This document shows, piece after piece, positions 44,564-52,633 of a stretch of 64,000 nucleotides of DNA. A model generated the notes under the pieces. The model worked only from the letters and a program-made list of their open reading frames with translations, did not search any database and was not told where the DNA came from. Positions within the stretch are counted from its first letter, which is position 1. Every line of letters begins with the position of its first letter. The position numbers and the translations under genes are program-made. The stretch is from Alphaproteobacteria bacterium (GTDB lineage: Bacteria; Pseudomonadota; Alphaproteobacteria; UBA9655), in assembly GCA_027459605.1 (NCBI GenBank), contig DAIDHR010000002.1, positions 21,685 through 85,684 on the forward strand, read 5' to 3'.

Positions 44564-44808
44564 AACATATTCTCCTCATTTAAAGACTCGATTAGCTCAA
44601 TAAATCTCCGTATATAAATTGGCTTTATGGGTTTATGAGCAGGAACTGTTAAAGAGAGACTATTATTACAACTAAAAGTTACATGACTGGTACCAGGCTG
44701 CCTGTATTCAATGCTGTATTGCTTAGCTATGGACTTCAGGTCACCTATTTGCCAATCATCTTTTGGATTGGCCTTCATAGCTTTTAATTTTTTCTCTATC
44801 TTGCTCAT
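44560..44808 (-). CDS. hicA: HicA family toxin
   Basis: HicA is an mRNA interferase with a double-stranded-RNA-binding-like fold. Eighty-two residues: helix IEKKLKAMKANPKDDW, then LKSIAKQYSIEYRQPGTSHV with the catalytic His in GTSHVTF, and LTVPAHKPIKPIYIRRFIEL. The start ATG lies only a few bases from the -10 element, so the transcript may be leaderless. Paired with HicB. Confidence 0.9.
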   Translation of the reverse strand: MSKIEKKLKAMKANPKDDWQIGDLKSIAKQYSIEYRQPGTSHVTFSCNNSLSLTVPAHKPIKPIYIRRFIELIESLNEENML

Positions 44809-44811
44809 CTT

Positions 44812-44856
44812 ATTATAGTATCATATGTAGTACTGTTGTCAATAAATTTATTGACA
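44812..44856 (-). promoter_or_regulatory. hicAB promoter with 20-bp palindrome
   Basis: TGTCAATAAATTTATTGACA (44837-44856) is a perfect palindrome, so it supplies a TTGACA -35 box on both strands. On the minus strand TACTAT (44820-44815) follows at 16 bp, and TATAAT (44817-44812) at 19 bp. The spacer has near-symmetric AGTATCATATGTAGTACT. Both palindromes suit HicB binding. Confidence 0.6.
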
Positions 44857-45087
44857 GGAAAAAAAGCAATGGGTGAGTTGGTGATGAAAAAATATTTGAA
44901 ATAAATATCACCAAAGAACCATCGAAGAGAAAAAGACAGCAGATTAAACGGATTAGAAAGTTTTCAAAGAAGAAAAGGAGAAACAACAAAATGCAGCCTC
45001 TCCCTTTTTACGTACCACTATAAAAAAACAGATTATAATTGCGCTTCGGAGCCATAATGGGCAAGAATGTCTCCAGAGATCACATGT

Positions 45088-45868
45088 TCATGAATACGAG
45101 TTCTCAGACATTGCAAGATAAGAAGCGTGAGCATGGCGTAAATCTTGAATGTGCCCCCTTAAGTTGTGCTTCTTTAAGGACCGTCTGCCAGAGCGCTTTG
45201 ATTCCTCCCAGCGGTTCACCCTCAGCAGGATCGACAAAAACATGAAGAGATCCCTGAGGTGTTAGTTTCTTTGCACTTTCCAAAACCTCAACTGCTTTTT
45301 CTGAGAGGGGAAGATGTTCCTCCTTTTTCTGCTTTGTCAAATGTGAGGGTTTTATCCAAAGTCCCTTCTTTAGATCAAACTGATCCCAAGTGGCTTGCAA
45401 TACTTCACTCTTTCGAGCGCCTGTAAGCGTAAGAAACTTCAAGGCATATGCTGCTATATATGAGGAACGTCGGTCTAATGCAGACCATAAACGATTAAGC
45501 TCTTCTTCATTAAGCCCTCGCTCTCGCTTATCTTCTTGATATTTTTGAATTCCAGGGACAGGATTATTTTCTCTCCACCCCCAGGAAACGGCTAAAGAAA
45601 ACATTTTAGACAAAAGGGAGAGTACTCGATTAGCTTGGTACGGCCTTTTTTTAAGTTTCTTGTGAAGCGTTTCAAGATCGTTTTTCGCAACGTCCACTAC
45701 TTTTATGCAACCCAAGGCGGGGAGGATAATATCCTGAAGTAGCTTTTGGTCTTCTTGTAAACTTATAGATTTCTTGTAACAGCCATAATGTTCAAGATAG
45801 TTCTTTGCAAGATCATCTATTTCTGCTTTGTGACGTTGCAGAGGAGTGGACGTTATTGTCTTTGGCAT
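45088..45868 (-). pseudogene. Broken tyrosine integrase
   Basis: From MPKTIT (start behind AGGAG) the protein is close to the two intact integrases here (EIDDLAKNYLEHYGC, PYQANRVLSLLSKMFSLAVSWGW, LTGARKSEVLQATWDQFD with the first catalytic Arg). The DNA-binding arm present in the others after MPK is deleted. At the end the frame shifts by one base: frame 1 reads LKGAHSRFTPC, the other HIQDLRHAHASYLA, then stops after SENSYS. The last His and catalytic Tyr are gone. Sequence upstream of 45868 belongs to the adjacent IS. Confidence 0.85.
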
Positions 45869-45935
45869 AAGGGCTCCTGTGGTATTTATCCTGGATTTAA
45901 GTGAAATAAGAGCTAAATGCTTATGCACTTGACTC

Positions 45936-46809
45936 CTACGATTTAAACTGACGCAAGGTGACAGGTTTTTTATGAGAAGCAATCCCAAGTAAAGTTTTAA
46001 AAGCGGCTTGCGGAGTGTTGCGTCTATTAAAACGAAAGACAAACTCGGCTAAATAAGCAGAAAGGTACTTTGGATCGACCCCATGGTGAGTTCCTTGAAG
46101 CCATGTTTTTAGATTGGAAAAAACTCGATGAATATGAGGAGCAACCTGGTGAGCATGCTTAGATGTAGAAGATGAGACCACTCGCTGATCATGCGTATAG
46201 CCAGCAAGAGCTGCTTTAGAGTACCCACGCCATCCATCAGAGCGAATTATAGATCCGGATTCTACATTTTCTCTAAGGAATAAACCGATTGTTTTTTCAT
46301 CAGCATGCTCAATAACTGCTAGCCGAAGGCGTCCTGCCTTTTCCTTTTGGTTCCCCTTCTTATCGACATAGCTGAAGACTTCTACAGCACCTACTACTAA
46401 AGACTTAGTTGCCTCCATAGTTACTCCGCGGCCACGCTTATTTTTAACGGGGCCCCCTATAATAGTTTCGTCTGCTTCTATAGTTCCTAAAAGAGGGGTA
46501 CGATTATCATTGATCATTCCCCTTCGAAGCCGATGAAGCATAAACCAAGCTGTCCTATATGATCCCAGCCCAAGTTGCCTTTGTAGTTGTAAAGCGCTAA
46601 TTCCCGGCGTTATGGTCGTCACCAAGTAAGCCCCCCAGAACCATTCTTGAATTGGTATATGAGATCCATGCATGATTGTTCTTGCAATAGGAGATGTTTC
46701 TTTTCGGCAAGATTGACAAACGAGTAGCTTACGTCGAGGCCGATACCAATATTTTGTAGAGTGACATTTGGGACAAAGAAAGCCATCTGGCCAATGAGAC
46801 TGCATTAAG
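45936..46809 (-). pseudogene. IS1595 transposase, 3' part
   Basis: This ISXO2-like transposase of 289 residues from ATG 46805 has a zinc ribbon (CPKCHS, CQSC), GTIEADETIIGGP with the catalytic DE, IRSDGWRGY and a HHGVDPKYLSAYLAEFVFRF end. It lacks the normal N-terminus (SEELCITYLMQSHWPDGF): those codons are 3.4 kb away at 50244-50332. The remainder could perhaps still be translated from ATG 46805. Confidence 0.88.
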
Positions 46810-46881
46810 TGAGCGTAATCACGTAATTTGATGGGGAGATTTGCACGATAATTGATGGGTCAAGTTATGGGTCCTGTTGAA

Positions 46882-46912
46882 GCAGACATGGCATTATTTT
46901 TGCCATGTCTGC
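46882..46912 (-). terminator. Hairpin after the transposon operon
   Basis: GCAGACATGGCA pairs perfectly with TGCCATGTCTGC (12 bp, seven-base AT loop), ten bases beyond the last stop of the operon on the minus strand; CCTGT/ACAGG can extend it. There is no strong T-run, so this is a probable rather than certain terminator. Confidence 0.55.
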
Positions 46913-46921
46913 GAGACAGGA

Positions 46922-47113
46922 TTAAAATAGGTCGTCGATAATGTCATCGATATCGATGTCATCGTCGAGTTCTAATTTGCCGTAATATTCTTTAAGTTGG
47001 CGAGCATAATGATTTTCGAAGGCATTTATAAGGACATGCAAAAAGTCCTCTATACCTGCGGCCTGTTCATAGCTTAAGTCTGGCATCTCAATAATTAATA
47101 CGGACTTATCCAT
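46922..47113 (-). CDS. Small acidic protein of the transposon
   Basis: I do not recognise it. The start at 47113 follows GGAGGAAATC and overlaps the end of the ATPase gene by eight bases; the frame is open upstream but runs antisense to nothing useful there. The 63 residues contain MPDLSYEQAAGIEDFLHVL and a strongly acidic tail (DDDIDIDDIIDDL). Last gene of the operon; perhaps a regulator of transposition (inference). Confidence 0.6.
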   Translation of the reverse strand: MDKSVLIIEMPDLSYEQAAGIEDFLHVLINAFENHYARQLKEYYGKLELDDDIDIDDIIDDLF

Positions 47114-47966
47114 GATTTCCTCCATTGGAAGAGCTAAGTTTTCGTTTGCGAGAAGGTGCAGGGACTGTAAAGCATTCAAGATATAGCTTTTCGTCCAGCT
47201 GTGTTTTTTCTTGCTGAGCAGCTGTTGCAAGGAGTTCTCCGGCCATTGTGCAGAGGGCACGATAATTTCCCATGGCATGGTCACACAAAGTCTGCATAAG
47301 TTCTTGGCTCATTAACTGGGGATTGCCCGCACAAGCTAATAAATGTTGAAGACTTTGCATGAGTTGATCAGGGTTGGCATATTCCATATGAAGCCGAACC
47401 CGAATGCGACTTCCTAAAGGTATAAGTTCATCGCGACGGAGCTTGTCATTAAAACGTTGATCTCCTGCAAGTATAACACTCAGCAAGAGCTGGGAATCAA
47501 ATTGAGTGCTGGTTAGCAATCGCAGTTCATTTAATACACAGGCGGGCATTTCTTGGGCTTCATCAATAAAAAGAACGGGCCGCAGCAACGTACTTTTGAC
47601 ATGACTTAACCAACGTTCCCGTAGGTTCTTAAACCCATGCCAACGATTATGTGTGTTGAGGGTTACGCTAAAAATATCCCCTAATTCACGGTAAAAATCA
47701 GATAACCTTGCGGAAGGATGGGTCAGAGCCCCAACCTGAACATCACGGATATGCCCCAGTCTTTCAGATAGGACTCTGAGGGCAACGCTTTTCCCCGTAC
47801 CTGGATCACCAGAGAGAAGAGCAAAGCCACCTTCTCCAATTAACCCATGTTCAACACGCCAATAAAAGTTTTCGAGCTTAGGGTAGATATGTAAAGCTTC
47901 TGTTGGAACATCTGGTGTAAAAGGATTGTATTTGAGCCCATAAAGAGAGAGTAATTTTGTGTTCAT
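47106..47966 (-). CDS. TniB/TnsC-like transposition AAA ATPase (ExeA-like)
   Basis: AAA ATPases of this kind select targets for a Mu-type transposase. Residues: LSGDPGTGKSVAL is Walker A (about 47-59), PVLFIDEAQEMP is Walker B (about 125-136) and ELRLLTSTQFDSQLLLSVIL carries the sensor. It starts KLLSLYGLKYNPF, a typical ExeA/TnsC opening. It overlaps the transposase gene (start at 47966, ATGA-type) and is followed by the small acidic gene. Confidence 0.88.
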   Translation of the reverse strand: MNTKLLSLYGLKYNPFTPDVPTEALHIYPKLENFYWRVEHGLIGEGGFALLSGDPGTGKSVALRVLSERLGHIRDVQVGALTHPSARLSDFYRELGDIFSVTLNTHNRWHGFKNLRERWLSHVKSTLLRPVLFIDEAQEMPACVLNELRLLTSTQFDSQLLLSVILAGDQRFNDKLRRDELIPLGSRIRVRLHMEYANPDQLMQSLQHLLACAGNPQLMSQELMQTLCDHAMGNYRALCTMAGELLATAAQQEKTQLDEKLYLECFTVPAPSRKRKLSSSNGGNHG

Positions 47967-49426
47967 GATTTTTCACCTTCTTTTTTTGGTAAGTAAGCAG
48001 GAGGTAACCCAGTGGCTGCATAGTCAGCCATTAGTTTTTTAAGCAACGGAGCAATCCCTGTGGGGGACGTTTCCTGGTCTAATGTATTGATTATAGAAGC
48101 CAGAGGTCGTCGTAACGTTTTCGCATTGGCAGATTTATCCTGGGGGTACAATGTACCAAGACATATGCTGCTCTGTGGATCAACGAGTATGGCCTGACTT
48201 AAATTCCAACGCGTATAGCGTACATGTAATACCTCAAAGTGACGGTATTGAGAGGGTACTTCAAAGCGACACCCCTCAAGGGTGAATGTTCCATCAGATT
48301 TACGCTGCTTTCGTTTGACTTCAGCACTAAAAGCCAGATTTAGCTTTTCAATGTTTGGACAAGGCCGCCCAACGTTGGCACTTTGCAAATAACGCTCTAA
48401 GGGAGGGGCTCCAATCTCAGAATGAATCTTTCTATGATACTCAAACTCAACCCATGCGATGGTTGCTTCATTGAGGAGCGAAAGAGAAAGAGCACTCTCT
48501 CCTTCTAACATAGCCATAAGTCGACCTTCTACCTGCCCCCATAGAACTTCTTGCTTCCCATTTTGATAGGGGCTGTAAGCTAATGTTGGCTGATGCAGAA
48601 TACCAAGGCGCTCGAGCCCTTGCGTGAACTCAGCGGATATCATGGCTGATCCGTTGTCAGTCATAAGGGCCCGTGGTACCCCACGCTTTTGCAAAGCTTG
48701 CTTAAACCCATGAACTAAGGATTCCGTTGTTTCATCCAGATACCATTGGGCATGACAAACCAAACGTGAATGATCATCTAAGATGGCAAGCAATAATGGC
48801 TTATACCATCGTCCGTCTTTACCCAAAATTCTTCGAGAACCGTGATGAAAGTCCAAGTGCCATAAGCTATGGACATAATCCATTTCAAAACTCCGCACTT
48901 CACGATGGTCTAAGCGCTCTTGGGCGCTGCGGACTCCCTCTGTCTGATGACGTTTCACCAGCCGTTGCTTCCGCAAGCCATTCGTCCTCATATATCGGTA
49001 GATCGTGCTGTAAGAGGGCATCGGCCCTAATTCCGGTATTTCTTTGACGTGCACGGCTAAATTATCGATATGGAGTTGATAGCTCCAAGTCGGATGGTTT
49101 TGATGTTGGCTTTGTATGACTTTTTTTAAGTCTGTGCTCAATTTCCGCGCAGAGTTTGCATCCGTGCGGCGTTTTGTGCGTAAGGCATTCACAGGGTCAT
49201 GGGTCTTCTTTGCTTCATAAAACCAACGCTCGAGAGTGGAAAAACTCAAGCTAATCGGATGACCTTTGATGGGATGACGCCATGTCTTTTTGGAAAGGCC
49301 TTCGAGGAGAGACTTGAGCTCCCCCTTTTCTGGCGGCGCAGATAGGAGGGGGCCAATAATTGAGAATCGAAAGCGAGCCCAGCGGGCTTGCCGGGTATCA
49401 GCATGAGAAGAGTTGTCATGACTCAT
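47963..49426 (-). CDS. DDE transposase (rve/Mu-like, TniA-like)
   Basis: Integrase-core transposase. HTH region about 50-110, then the core with HLDFHHGSRRIL (first Asp), RALMTDNGSAMISAEF (second Asp) and YSPYQNGKQEVLWGQVEGRL (Glu). A beta-barrel-like C-terminal domain ends with PPAYLPKK. The start is ATG 49426, after AAGGAG with eight-base spacing; a TTG two codons upstream is also in frame. It works with the ATPase gene that overlaps its end. Confidence 0.9.
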   Translation of the reverse strand: MSHDNSSHADTRQARWARFRFSIIGPLLSAPPEKGELKSLLEGLSKKTWRHPIKGHPISLSFSTLERWFYEAKKTHDPVNALRTKRRTDANSARKLSTDLKKVIQSQHQNHPTWSYQLHIDNLAVHVKEIPELGPMPSYSTIYRYMRTNGLRKQRLVKRHQTEGVRSAQERLDHREVRSFEMDYVHSLWHLDFHHGSRRILGKDGRWYKPLLLAILDDHSRLVCHAQWYLDETTESLVHGFKQALQKRGVPRALMTDNGSAMISAEFTQGLERLGILHQPTLAYSPYQNGKQEVLWGQVEGRLMAMLEGESALSLSLLNEATIAWVEFEYHRKIHSEIGAPPLERYLQSANVGRPCPNIEKLNLAFSAEVKRKQRKSDGTFTLEGCRFEVPSQYRHFEVLHVRYTRWNLSQAILVDPQSSICLGTLYPQDKSANAKTLRRPLASIINTLDQETSPTGIAPLLKKLMADYAATGLPPAYLPKKEGEKS

Positions 49427-49526
49427 TATCAAAACTCCTTGTTGTTTTTATCCCTGAAGGAGTTTGAAGGTTAGGGGATATGATTTTTTGATGAAAGAAG
49501 CATACTCTGCGGATAAATTCTCCCCT

Positions 49527-50099
49527 TTAAAAAACCTGCAAAACACGACAGCTGAGAGGTGAAAGAAATTTCAGTAAAAAGCACATTTTCTCCTCAATGG
49601 TTCCTTGGAATATATCCAGAAAGGCTCGAGGAAAGGACCTTTTTGTCTCAAGGGCTTGTGGAACCAGACCTTTATTTTGCTTCCAAAAAAGTGTTTCCAT
49701 AAATGATTCGCGCCACCATCGCTGCCAACGCTTCCAAGTGGTCTCACTGACACTTATGCCAAAGTGCCGTTTTATTTTGGCAAGAGCATATTCACTAACC
49801 CCTCGCATAAGGGCAGAGATAAAAATGAACAAGGGGGCAGGATACCAACGACGGCCAAAAAATCTCACAGACGGGGGCGTCAAACGTTTTCGGCAGGTAT
49901 CACAACAAAAACTTAACCGTTCATCATACTGATCTCGGAATTGAGGAAACATCCCAATAGGACTCCTGGGATAATTGGCTTGATGTAATTTATTCCCACA
50001 CTCAGGGCAGCCCTTCTCTTGAATTTGTTTGGCCAGATCTTGGTCAATTGAGTTTATGAAAAAGTGAAAATTTGCACGCCAGAGAAAATTATGAGACAT
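49527..50099 (-). CDS. Zinc-binding accessory protein of the transposon
   Basis: I place the start at ATG 50099, preceded by AAAGAGG; an open frame extends upstream to 50225 but into the transposon end. Residues about 28-80 contain paired cysteines (KGCPECGNKL and FCCDTCRKRL), then RRWYPAPLFIFISALMRGV and VSETTWKRWQRWWRESF. Similar zinc-finger proteins accompany this transposase/ATPase pair in other alphaproteobacteria (DUF6431-like); the role may be target or end recognition (inference). Confidence 0.6.
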   Translation of the reverse strand: MSHNFLWRANFHFFINSIDQDLAKQIQEKGCPECGNKLHQANYPRSPIGMFPQFRDQYDERLSFCCDTCRKRLTPPSVRFFGRRWYPAPLFIFISALMRGVSEYALAKIKRHFGISVSETTWKRWQRWWRESFMETLFWKQNKGLVPQALETKRSFPRAFLDIFQGTIEEKMCFLLKFLSPLSCRVLQVF

Positions 50100-50243
50100 T
50101 GAAAAACCTCTTTTTGTTGGCAATACAAAAAGAGAAACCCATCGAGAATTTTTAATCAAATTCTTTGATGGGTTTTTTATTAGACCATTAAATAATTTGA
50201 TTAAAATAAGGGGGTAAACCATCAAATAATGTGACGAGGCTCA

Positions 50244-50332
50244 ATTAAGTAGGTGATACACAATTCTTCTGAAGAAAAATTTTTACGAAACTCTTTAATA
50301 TTCTTTGGAAAAGATTGTTTTCCTATTATCAT
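50244..50332 (-). pseudogene. IS1595 transposase, 5' part
   Basis: The minus strand from ATG 50332 reads MIIGKQSFPKNIKEF, then SSEELCITYL, the usual IS1595 N-terminus. It stops being IS sequence at the ATTAAG target duplication and continues in frame at 46803 once the nested transposon is removed. It lies 24 bp inside the right inverted repeat. Confidence 0.85.
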
Positions 50333-50443
50333 AGGTTATAGCTTAAGCAACCCCTATCGTAGGAGTCAAGTGCATAAGCATTAAGAGATAAATCTATTAA
50401 CGGACTCATTTTATGTGCTTGGCCTGAATAGGCAGCGCACTGC

Positions 50444-50632
50444 TTATCGTTGTTCATGTTCGTTCTCTCCCTCAGCAACCCATTCATTACAAACGATTAA
50501 AAGTGCTCTTAATGTCTGTTGAATAAGATCAAGCTCAACCTTGCCTCTGATAATAAGGTTATTAACATTTTTAGTTTGATCAAATAATTGTTGAGATAGA
50601 TATGCGATCTGCGCTAGATGTAGCTCAGCCAT
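50444..50632 (-). CDS. Small hypothetical protein
   Basis: The start at 50632 follows AAGGAG with six-base spacing. The 62 residues (AELHLAQIAYLSQQLFDQT, then a helix LIQQTLRALLIVCNEW) form two likely helices. No family recognised. The frame is open to 50752 without a ribosome site. Confidence 0.45.
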   Translation of the reverse strand: MAELHLAQIAYLSQQLFDQTKNVNNLIIRGKVELDLIQQTLRALLIVCNEWVAEGENEHEQR

Positions 50633-50888
50633 GATTAACTCCTTGTGGTTAGTTATGGTCAGCGGCACGCAAGTGTTTGCAGCATTTGTGTGTCGCGCTA
50701 TCTCATTGTGAGATAACTTTTTAAGGTTACTGCTTTCTTTTTCATCTTGCAAGCAAAAATTTTATATAAAAATGTTTATAATAAATCGTTTGATTTAAAA
50801 GGTTTTTTCTGCTATCCGATCTTTTTTCTTGAATTTTTTTATTAAAAACGCGATAAGTAAAATTACCATCTGTCAAAAAAATATATTA

Positions 50889-50917
50889 AAATAGCGGAAA
50901 TTTTCTTCCAAATAGCG
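50889..50917 (+). promoter_or_regulatory. Direct repeats ahead of the DUF4143 ATPase gene
   Basis: AAATAGCG occurs at 50889 and at 50910, 21 bp apart (two helical turns), close to the ATG at 50928. TGCTATC (50811) and GATAGCA (50919) are inverted copies of a related word. Likely regulator sites (inference). Confidence 0.4.
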
Positions 50918-50927
50918 TGATAGCAAA

Positions 50928-52202
50928 ATGAAAAAACTATATGTCCGATGGCAAAAGCGAATCATTGAGCAAGCCCTGAAAACACGGCGGGTTATTTTAT
51001 TAGCAGGAGCTCGCCAGTGCGGAAAAACAACGCTTGCGAAACAACTTATCTCTGAAAAAAGAGCCTACCTCACATTGGACGATGCCACTCTTAAAGAAGC
51101 TGCGGAAAGTGATCCTCAAAACTTTGTTAAACATATAGGAAATACGCTCATTATTGATGAAATCCAACGAGTACCGTCTCTTTTACCTGCAATTAAGAAA
51201 GTTGTTGATGAAGATACGCGGTCAGGTCAGTACCTCTTAACAGGTTCAGCAAATATTCAAGCTTTACCTAGTACTCAGGAATCCTTAGCGGGACGTATTA
51301 CCAAAGTCCGTCTTCGCCCCCTTTCTCAAGGTGAGATAAGAGAAAGTGAGCCAAATTTTTTAACACACGTCTTTAACCAGTCCTTTGACTTTAAGTGGAA
51401 CTTTTATGAGCGTGATGCCATTCTCGATATGGCCTTTCAGGGCGGATTTCCAGAAGCTTTAATGCTTGAAGGCCGTAATCAAAAGAAATGGCATAAGGAC
51501 TATATTGAGGCGCTTTTGGAGCGAGATCTCAAGGACGTTGCAAGAATACACAGCTACGATTCCATGCGTAGTCTCATCAAAATATTAGCTGTGTGGTCGA
51601 GCAAATTCATGGATGTTTCTTCCATTTCATCTGGTTTATCTATTCATCGCCCAACAGTAGCTGCCTATATAAATGCTTTGGAGACTTTATATATTGTTGA
51701 GAGAGTTCCTCCTTGGACGAAAACAGATTACGATCGTGTTGGTAAGCAATCAAAAATCTTTATGGCAGATTCTGGCCTTATGTCTTCTCTTCTTTCTTGG
51801 AATATGGACCAAGTGCGATTTGATCCAGATCGCATGGGTAAGCTCGTAGAAACATTTATTTTCAACGAGCTTGCAGCACAAATTGATGCAAGTGAAGGTG
51901 AATATGAGCTTTATCATTACCGAGATCGGGAAAAAAGAGAAATTGATTTCCTTATTGAACGCGAAGATCAAATGACTTTGGGCATTGAAGTAAAAGCAAG
52001 CTCAACGATTTATAAGAAAAACTTCAAGCATCTTCAATGGTTCCAGGAGCACCTAATGAAAGATCGACTTTTTATTGGCATCGTCCTTTATTCAGGAAAT
52101 GTTCCTCTTTCTTTTGGTCAAAATTTATGGGCCATTCCAATAAGCATGCTTTGGCCCTTAAATCCACACCACTCCAACTTTAATCCGGCAGCATCAGAGT
52201 AG
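50928..52202 (+). CDS. ATPase with DUF4143 domain
   Basis: AAA-type ATPase of 424 residues: Walker A is LAGARQCGKTTLA (about 26-38), Walker B is NTLIIDEIQRVPSLL (about 75-89), and LTGSANIQ is the sensor. DUF4143 follows from about 190 (RDLKDVARI..., TAYI-like winged helix, RVGKQSKIFMADSGLMSSLL) and the end has REIDFLIEREDQMTLGIEVK, with D...ExK residues of a PD-(D/E)XK fold. Function of the family is unsettled. It differs from the two DUF234 ATPases, though it shares domain logic. Confidence 0.88.
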   Translation: MKKLYVRWQKRIIEQALKTRRVILLAGARQCGKTTLAKQLISEKRAYLTLDDATLKEAAESDPQNFVKHIGNTLIIDEIQRVPSLLPAIKKVVDEDTRSGQYLLTGSANIQALPSTQESLAGRITKVRLRPLSQGEIRESEPNFLTHVFNQSFDFKWNFYERDAILDMAFQGGFPEALMLEGRNQKKWHKDYIEALLERDLKDVARIHSYDSMRSLIKILAVWSSKFMDVSSISSGLSIHRPTVAAYINALETLYIVERVPPWTKTDYDRVGKQSKIFMADSGLMSSLLSWNMDQVRFDPDRMGKLVETFIFNELAAQIDASEGEYELYHYRDREKREIDFLIEREDQMTLGIEVKASSTIYKKNFKHLQWFQEHLMKDRLFIGIVLYSGNVPLSFGQNLWAIPISMLWPLNPHHSNFNPAASE

Positions 52203-52340
52203 GGATCAACAAAGAGTTCACTTACGCTCGCCTTTAAAAAGCTCGCCAAGATTATCTTCGATATCTCACAATATCCAGCCTAAACAGCTGGTATTCAATT
52301 TTGCTGAAATTGAGGGGCAAAATTTTACGAAGCTAATAGC

Positions 52341-52602
52341 CACGCGAGACAAGGTCTCTCAGTCGTCATACGCGTCAGAAACCCCTGATTTTACCCACGG
52401 AGTTTTCTCAACTAAAAGACCTGTAATGCTACGTCAAACTTCCCGGAAATTACCCATGCACAAAGCTCCAGATGATCTACCAAGAGGCTACCCTTCAAAT
52501 ATAACTGCTTTTCTGCTGAAACCAGAAAAGAAGCGAGAATACCCGGCTTATGAGCAGCAAGCAAATTCAGGAGAAGTTCCACAAGAGGAGAAGGAATACT
52601 GA
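52341..52602 (+). pseudogene. traD: Decayed 3' end of a second traD
   Basis: In frame from about 52342 the bases read RETRSLSRHTRQKPLILPTE, then FSQLKDL, a stop, CYVKLPGNYPCTKL, and after a stop and frameshift TAFLLKPEKKREYPAYEQQ. These match the intact TraD C-terminus (SLSRHTRQKPLVMPGEFSQL...CYVKLPGDYPCTKL...SFLLKPEKERTYG) at 12,424-12,620. It has two stops and one frameshift. It shows that another tra region once stood here. Confidence 0.8.
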
Positions 52603-52633
52603 TCAACTTTATCTAAAAACTTGCCTTAATTTA

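Larger units (their letters stand above)
46810..50243 (-). mobile_element. Mu/Tn7-like transposon with DDE transposase and AAA ATPase
   Basis: Ends read TGAGCGTAATCACGTAATTT (left) and, reversed, TGAGCCTCGTCACATTATTT (right), i.e. about 80% inverted identity over 25 bp, with 5'-TG termini. The six-base repeat ATTAAG flanks both sides (46804-46809, 50244-50249). Further TTTGATGG-type words recur inside each end, as expected of multiple transposase-binding sites. It carries four minus-strand genes. Confidence 0.8.
45916..50382. mobile_element. IS1595-family element split by a nested transposon
   Basis: Perfect 27-bp inverted ends (core GCTTATGCACTTGACTCCTA) lie at 45916-45942 and 50356-50382. 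Outside are AAGAGCTA (45908-45915) and AAGAGATA (50383-50390), an 8-bp duplication with one change. Removing 46810-50243 and one copy of ATTAAG restores one 318-residue transposase frame. The inner element arrived after the outer one. Confidence 0.85.

Noticed and set aside
45869..46042. Upstream extension of the broken integrase frame
   Set aside because: These codons are the reverse of the IS1595 end, not integrase.
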